64,000 bases of DNA from Oreohelix idahoensis (lineage: Eukaryota; Mollusca; Gastropoda; Stylommatophora; Oreohelicidae). Under the pieces are notes generated by a model that had not been told where the DNA came from, ran no database searches, and saw only the letters and a list, made by a program, of their open reading frames with translations. Each line of letters starts with the position of its first letter. Position 1 is the stretch's first letter. Shown one piece after another: positions 56,230-64,000 of this stretch. The stretch is taken from the NCBI GenBank assembly GCA_024509875.1, contig JAMPIV010010592.1:310001-374000 (forward strand), in the 5' to 3' direction. Made by a program: the position numbers and the translations under genes.

Positions 56230-56900
56230 ATAATACATAAGACAGGGGTGTCAGCCCTATATTTAAACCCCAACCTGGAGGACCCGGGTTGGTACCAGGC
56301 TTGTGTGCTGACCCCTACCACACAGACCAGTCACAGTTGGTTAAACCATCATAATCGAAATTCACTCTTCTACCCGTGAAACTTCCCCTAATTACCATCC
56401 TAACCCAATCCTGCCCACATTGCCCATGGGCAGGCATCGTAATCGAAGTAGGGATCTTCCAATCCAGCCTCCAGGGAGATTACCCATTCATGCCATCTCA
56501 CTTGCCCTCATGTACTCTTTTTCGCCAATAAAACCATCGAACTACGAACGTCATTCCAGCCCAAATCCCCATGACAGAGCCTCATCTCAGTAGTCCCTAA
56601 TGGTATTATACTATTAATTCCCTCCTACCCTGCACATAAGGCATTTCCCCTTAGAGGAACACATAGGACTTCCCCCAGGTCTGAGGAAAATGAAGCAAAA
56701 TCTGAGAGACGGGACCACTGCCAGCATCTTTGTTATGGGAGGTCTTCCCTCAAAAGGGTTTCACCACCACACTAGTCCAGTATCCCAAGACAAACGTCCA
56801 ACCGGCGGCCTAGTTGGTTGAACCTAAACAGGAGTAATACTCCCACTGGCATAGCTCTGTGGATTTCAGGGTTACCAATGCTGCCATACCGCTCAAGAGT
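56230..56900 (-). repeat. Possible LINE leader fragment
   Basis: Bases 56822-56856 (caggagtaatactcccactggcatagctc, split here by small differences) resemble 17477-17506 in the leader of the intact LINE, followed in both by cgctcaag. The rest of the block has similar composition but only patchy similarity. Read as in the intact element, it would be on the minus strand. Confidence 0.4.
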
Positions 56901-59100
56901 TATAGGTACCATATGATGGCAGATAATATTGCTGACATCTTGACTAAAGTTTGCTGCCTGGATTTGTGATCACACCCGTGCAACAGCGCGACAGATCCTC
57001 TTCAAATTATGCAATTGCCAATGGTGACAAGTTACAATCACATAAAAAATATTACACACAATTCGTCAGCTCAAATCTTCCGATATTATGCTGATAAACT
57101 TTATATGATGTCCCCCAATACCCAGATCCAACTGGCCCACCTAGTACTCTTGTTACATTTTTGTAGAATAAGTTGTGTTGTAATTTGGTTTTGTAATATC
57201 CAAATGAACCTCAATGATCGTATATTTGTGCATAAAAAATGTCGGAGTGTCCATTCACATAATCACTTTTTCAAAATTCTGAGTTTCCAGCAAATAGTTC
57301 GCATGGATTGTCCACATAAAATGAATTCTTTAAGTTACTCATAACGGGAATTTAAAAATACAAGTCATTACATAGCTAATCGAACCCGCCTCTTTGATAT
57401 GTGATAAATATAAAAGCTTCCATTTTCGTTCTCATCATACTCGCTAAAATAGAAGCATGTCCACCCAAGGACATAGCCTTACTATTAATTTCAACATCTC
57501 TTCAGTAATGTACCGTATTCAAACTATGAATTAACCGATGCTTAAATAGCAATCGAAGAATACTTCTCTTCATAATACGGAACTTCACTCCATAATATCC
57601 GAGATAGAATTTAATCACATAAACCAGTGGCGGCTTCGAAGGATACTAATCCACATAAAAACAATTTACTTATTCCTACAACCTCCACCCAATCGGGACC
57701 TAAACTAACTACTTTATATGAAGGAAGAACAAAAACTAACGTCATTTAAATTAATACATTTAAACATAACGTTAGAGTGTTGATATTTTTGTCAAACCCA
57801 TTTACGGTTATAATACTCCATTACTGTAAAGTCATAATTCTATATAATTCCCTATCTGCCAATAGGCCATTTTAAACAAATTATTAAAACACAATGTCTA
57901 ATCATCCATTAATCAATAGATATTTTTAATAAATTAAATAATATCCCCCAAACTTAAAAAAATACATAAATAAAAATAAACACTACTCTTCCTGTACCAA
58001 CTAAAACTTTATATCATAGAATCAAATAAACTTACCATTTTTTTCCTAATTCATTCTTCGGTTAACCAAGAATACAGTTCTAAGCCCTTTTCCCCCCCCT
58101 TTTTCAAATCCAAACTAAACCACTTACTGCTATTTTCAAATAAAATAATATCATGCAAAATCTTATCCCAAAATTTACACAGTGGTACCAACTCTCGTTT
58201 ACCCTCCAGAAAATTACTTCATCTCTACACCTCTCCATAAATCATTTCTTATTTCGAATTTTGTTTAACTACAAGTTTATATTAACATAAAATAAAAATT
58301 AAGCTTTTTTTAACAATTCTATTTTCCTCCAACTACCCTTATTCTCACATTTTCGCAATTCAATGAAAGGTCAAATCTATAATAATATCCAAAGCTGTCC
58401 ATTGTATTTTTTGATGCAATCATAAGGGTTGTTACAATAAACTAAATATTACCTTCCAGACACGAATTGTAATAGGTACCATTTTATACCCTTTGACAAT
58501 CTCAAATACGCAATTTGTCACTTACCACATAAAAACGTGTTATAACTAATGAAACACCAAAAATGCATAAAAAAAAATTTATCTATGAATAATTCGGCCA
58601 CTATTAATTTATTTAATCTAACCTAATATTAACTTAATAATTGCAACCTTTTACAGGTTAATCCAATTTAAAACCATAATTAATCATAAACATATAATCA
58701 ACAACTAATCATTACCTAACTTCTGCAACACAGTTCACACAAAAGCCCAATGGCATTCCAATATTTTTACCCATAATTAACATTAATTCCAATTCTTTTA
58801 AACTAATTGAACCCTTTCATTTAATCTATAGCTCTTTTGAAATTAAATCTCCAAAAATTTATCTCATCACTTAAATGTATCCCACATATTACATTATATT
58901 ACTTAACAATTATATATATTGGTGAACATAATTCAGCAGACATGAAAATTACTAGACTGATCAACGTCGCCCAATGCTGTAACATTAAAATTTCTGTAAC
59001 ATTCTCAACCGCAATTATTCTTTTTGTTGGCTTAAATACTAAAGATGTATAATCTTAACCTATGTAATTTGTACATACTTATCCATTTGACTTTTACACA

Positions 59101-60514
59101 GTCCCGTCAATTTGCACGAAGAGCGACAAACATTCCAGTATAGTATTTCACATTTGAAGTGTTGAGAGAATTATACTAAATAACTGCAGAGCACTAGTTC
59201 ACAAACCATCACATTTTATCATAGTTGATATAATTTTTCTGTGACTTTTGATCTAGAAATTTCACTTAAGGCAACATACCTGATACAATTGTAACAAGAT
59301 ACACATAAAATCACATTGCCGTCTTCTCTTCTGTACATTAAGAGAATTATAAATTTATATGTATAATTTTGTAAGAAGATGTTGTATAACCTTCATAAGA
59401 TAAAACAAAAATGTCTTTATCCAATGCTATAAACTTTGTGTTCAGAATGTTTTTTCCAAAATTGTTTTGCAGATTAGGCAGATGTCCGCCTGTAATTGAT
59501 TCCTACTCCAAAACTATAATTATAAGGTTTATTTACACTGAGTATTATTGAATGAAACTGTTCGAAATTCAAGGAAACCATATTGGCCAACGTCACATTC
59601 TGGAGCAGAAAAATTTTATATGATCGCTTTTGGGGAACGGTATGGTCTAGTAATGACATAGATTCAAATCATCCTCACAAAAATCGGCTTACTTCAAAAT
59701 GCTTTAGACAAATTCATTTGACAGAGTCGATAGATTTCATCGATATTTAGAAAGCAAATACCGAACTGTTTTGTAATAATGACTATGATATTAAAATACC
59801 ATTTTTTAATTTTTTTTGGCAGAATATAATCCCAGTGCTTAATTTTAATTTAAGTAATGTTTCAAATTAAGAAATACGGATGCACTTTATAATATCTCAT
59901 TAAGGATTCTACCCGTTGGAAAAAGTCTGTTTAATTTAGAAGATCATATTATGTGTTGAGGGCAGTTAAAATTATAGACCTATGACTTCAGAAGGGTTGA
60001 TTAATTACTTGTTAACAATTGCCAGTAAGTCATCATAAATATTTGCAATTATTGGATTTCTCATAAGAACAAAGAATTTATACGAGGGATGCCTCACATA
60101 ATATATTAAACAAGTATAAAAAAATAAATTATTATGTACATATACATTTATTATTTTTATTTTTTTGAACATTAATTGATATTTTTTTTTTTTAAATATA
60201 TTTTATTTTAAAAATATAAAATCTGATAAAAAATAAAAATAAAAAAACATACGCATATAAAGATCATTTAATACTTTAATAAAAAAATAATATAATTTAA
60301 GATATCACCATTATTCATAATTATATTTAATTTATAACATATAATATAAATTATATAATTTCAACATCGTAATTAATTATAAGATTTTAAAGAATAACAT
60401 ACCTTAATTTACGGTTATACGCCGCATCTCGCCATCTCGTGGAAATAGATAAAGTGACAAATGGACGAGGTGCTGGCCTCAAGTTATGGATTATATGCAA
60501 CTGATTATCAAAAG
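59101..60514. other. AT-rich gene-free stretch
   Basis: Very AT-rich, especially 60100-60410. At about 60080 a string tacgagggatgcctcacata recalls mariner ends, but no partner end or transposase was found. No gene. Confidence 0.5.
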
Positions 60515-60893
60515 AAGAATTTAGCTGGCTTGGCCATGTTCGCCGCATGGAAATGATTTGTCGCATCCCAAAAAGATCGTCCTACGGACAATTAGCAGAT
60601 GGCATTGAGAAACAGTTGGGCGACAACAGCTGAGATTCAACGATGATAGGGCAAAGAGAGATATGAGGCACAGAACAAGGATCCAGCAACATGGGAGGAT
60701 GAAGCTGCCGATCGCACTAAGTGGCGATGCTATTTACGGCGCCACCTCAGATTGGGCGAAGAGAGGCTCACACAACAAGGAGAGGAGGGGAGAAAACGTC
60801 GAAAGGAGCACCAGGAAAATAAGCAGCTGAGGGCTGTCACCTCAGGGGCGCGTTCCCATAGTCAGTTATGACTGAAGGGGCTATTATTATTAT
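60515..60893 (+). pseudogene. 5'-truncated RTE LINE with (ATT)n tail
   Basis: This is the 3' end of the same family as 39024-42526: coding for WLGHVRRM, YGQLADG, WEDEAADRTKWRCYLRRHLR, LGEERLTQ and RKRRKEHQENKQLRAVTSGA, with frameshifts. The common 3' terminus, gactgaaggggctattatta, and an (ATT)n tail follow, ending at about 60893. It cut into a zinc-finger repeat that resumes at 60896. Confidence 0.88.
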
Positions 60894-62236
<1,343 letters not shown>

Positions 62237-62239
62237 ATA

Positions 62240-63657
62240 TCAATCACACTTGTAAGGTTTCTCTCCAGTATGTGTTCTTATGTGTTTCTTCAGATTAGAA
62301 GACTGTGCAAACCGTACTCCACAAACATCACACATGTAAGGTTTCTCTCCAGTATGTGTTCTTTTGTGTTTCTTCAGACTAGAAGAATTTGTAAACCCTA
62401 CTCCACAAACGTCACACTTGTAAGGTTTCTCTCCAGTATGTATTATTTTGTGTTCTTTCAGATTAGAAGACTTTGTAAACCATACTTCACAAACATCACA
62501 CTTGTAAGGTTTCTCTCCAGTATGTATTATTTTGTGTTCGTTCAGACTAGAAGACCATGTAAACCCTACTGCACAAACATCACACTTGTAAGGTTTCTCT
62601 CCAGTATGTATTCTTTTGTGTTCTTTCAGACTAGAAGACCTTGTAAACCCTGCTCCACAATCATCACACTTGTAAGGCTTTTCTTCAGTATGTATTCTTT
62701 TGTGTACTTTTAGGTTAGAAGACAGTGTAAACCCTATACCACAAAAATTACACTTGTAAGATTTCTCTCCAGTATGTAATTTTATGTGTTTCTTCAGACT
62801 AGAAGACTGTGCAAACCATACTCCACAAACATCACACTTATAAGATTTCTCTCCAGTATGTGTTCTTATGTGTTTCTTCAGACTAGAAGACTGTGCAAAC
62901 CGTACTCCACAAACATCACACTTGTAAGGTTTCTCTCCAGTATGTATTATTTTGTGTTTGTTCAGACTAGAAGACCATGTAAACCCTACTCCACAAACAT
63001 CACACTTGTAAGGTTTCTCTCCAGTATGTATTGTTTTGTGTTCTTTCAGTCTAGAAGACCTTGTAAACCCTGCTCCACAATCATCACACTTGTAAGGTTT
63101 CTCTCCAGTATGTGTTCTTATGTGTTTCTTCAGATTAGAGCCATCTGTAAACCCTACACCACAAACATCACACTTGTAAGGCTTCTCTCCAGTATGTATC
63201 CTTTTGTGTCTATTAAGACCACTACATCGGTTAAACCTTATATCACAAACATCACACTTGTAAGATTTCTCTCCTGCATGTATTCTATTCAGTTTTATCA
63301 GAGTAGAACAATGTGTTGGCATTACATCACAAACATCATGTTCATAAGGGTTCTGTATTTCCTTACTCTGCATAATGTTTACAAATCCAGAACTCATATC
63401 AACTCCATCACATTTATCACTTTTTTTCATGCTGATGTCATCTGACCCATTTTCATTTTGAACTGTGACCTTGAAATCATTCTGGGTGTCACTAATGTCT
63501 GCTGATCTGTCTTGATAAATAATGGAAGGCGTAGCTACATCTCTTCCTGTTGTCCCAGACTCATCATAATTGTCATTTGTCAACAATACAACACTGGTAT
63601 AATCATTCTTGTACAATCTTTCATTGGTGTTGATGCTCTGGGCTTGGTAAGGCACAT
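62240..63657 (-). CDS. C2H2 zinc-finger gene 2, terminal exon (12 fingers, truncated)
   Basis: Like exon 5 of ZNF gene 1, it opens after tataatttcag with AT + GTG, so earlier exons must lie beyond the window. The acidic linker and the degenerate first finger (YEHDVC) are closely similar to gene 1. Twelve canonical fingers follow. Their helix residues (-1, 2, 3, 6) include R-S-G-R, D-S-N-K, R-S-R-E, W-S-S-K, Q-S-S-K, K-S-N-E and N-S-S-K. After KPYKCD the frame meets TGA: a duplicated TGAT at about 62237-62244 shifts the next finger out of frame. It may still make a 12-finger protein. It is a nuclear DNA-binding protein by family, target unknown. Confidence 0.88.
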
Positions 63658-64000
63658 CTGAAATTATATGGGATTTAGATAGAAATAAATAACCAGTACA
63701 AGATAAGTAATCATATATTAGATGCCCTGAATTGTGTAACTCTATAACATTTTTGCAAGATATATGGCTTAGTCAAAATTTAAAATTGTGGATAGTTAGA
63801 CATTCTGGCAACAGCACATTTTATTCTGTATCTTGAATATCCATCAGTAAAATAAATAATTAATCTCTTTCATTATTAGCACAATTTTGTATTACATAAC
63901 ATTTTGCTGAATGTCATAAGTGAACATGCGTTATGTTTTTATAAATTGTTCTTTTGTTATGATCTTGAAAATATTTTTTATTTGTGTTTATGACATGGGC
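63658..64000 (-). other. Intron of ZNF gene 2
   Basis: The first about 110 bp (63658-63770) align with the gene 1 intron at 20682-20787 (gggatttagatagaaataaa, ctctataa, gcaagatatat). Beyond that no feature is seen. Confidence 0.7.

Larger units (their letters stand above)
49260..59100. other. G-poor domain on the plus strand, no recognisable gene
   Basis: Over about 10 kb the plus strand has very few G bases while C, A and T are abundant. Only scattered parts (for example 55900-57000 and 52800-53000) are closer to normal. Frames in it are pyrimidine-biased artefacts, including Pro- or Ser/Leu-rich ones. A SINE relic at 55112-55430 and a LINE-leader-like piece at 56230-56900 show that it was once ordinary repeat-bearing DNA. 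Confidence 0.7.

Noticed and set aside
60075..60110. A second mariner end (tacgagggatgcctcacata)
   Set aside because: Only loosely similar to the mariner TIR, with no partner end and no transposase nearby.

Overview
This is a repeat-dense animal genome segment. It has no bacterial features: coding is split by introns with consensus splice sites, the repeats are eukaryotic transposons, and intergenic DNA is long and AT-rich. The mix of endonuclease-RT LINEs, tRNA-derived SINEs, Tc1/mariner and hAT elements and a tandem C2H2 zinc-finger family fits a lophotrochozoan, most likely a mollusc. That placement is inference. I see no single-copy marker gene that fixes the species.

The only host genes I can support are C2H2 zinc-finger (ZNF) paralogs, all on the minus strand. 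The best one is a five-exon gene from 28481 back to 18958: three small phase-0 N-terminal exons that each carry a KQE motif, a 121-nt exon, and a large terminal exon with 16 canonical fingers. A second copy, of which only the terminal exon (12 fingers) lies in the window, is at 62240-63657. A decayed array lies at 38041-38660. In both main copies the array is cut short by a mutation inside a finger or linker, and decayed fingers continue downstream.

Layout. 1-3536: SINE, a dispersed repeat, no gene. 3537-4628: two LINE relics. 4629-12417: a Ty3/Gypsy LTR retrotransposon whose ORF runs gag-protease-integrase with no reverse transcriptase, with a SINE and a 42-bp LINE stub nested in its 5' LTR side. 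12600-17582: a complete LINE (RNase H type) with an intact 1284-codon ORF and an 11-bp target-site duplication (TSD). 17655-18395: 52-bp minisatellite and a LINE tail. 18420-28481: ZNF gene 1, with a mariner element, a LINE scrap, a Helitron scrap and a SINE in its introns. 28500-34060: LINE relics with a Tc1 element and a hAT MITE inserted. 34065-38660: second copy of the dispersed repeat, SINE, transposase fragments, ZNF relic. 39012-42538: complete RTE-like LINE with TSD and one in-frame stop. 42539-49250: mostly unique or decayed DNA with a 40-bp minisatellite, a 120-bp near-perfect palindrome, a LINE tail and a hAT MITE. About 49260-59100: a domain strikingly poor in G on the plus strand, without recognisable genes. 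60515-64000: LINE tail, decayed fingers, ZNF gene 2.

Nested insertions give relative ages. The SINE entered the Gypsy 5' LTR after that element inserted (the 3' LTR lacks it), the hAT MITE entered an older LINE, and mariner entered ZNF intron 4 after the paralogs separated. Full-length LINE ORFs and clean TSDs indicate that LINE activity is recent.
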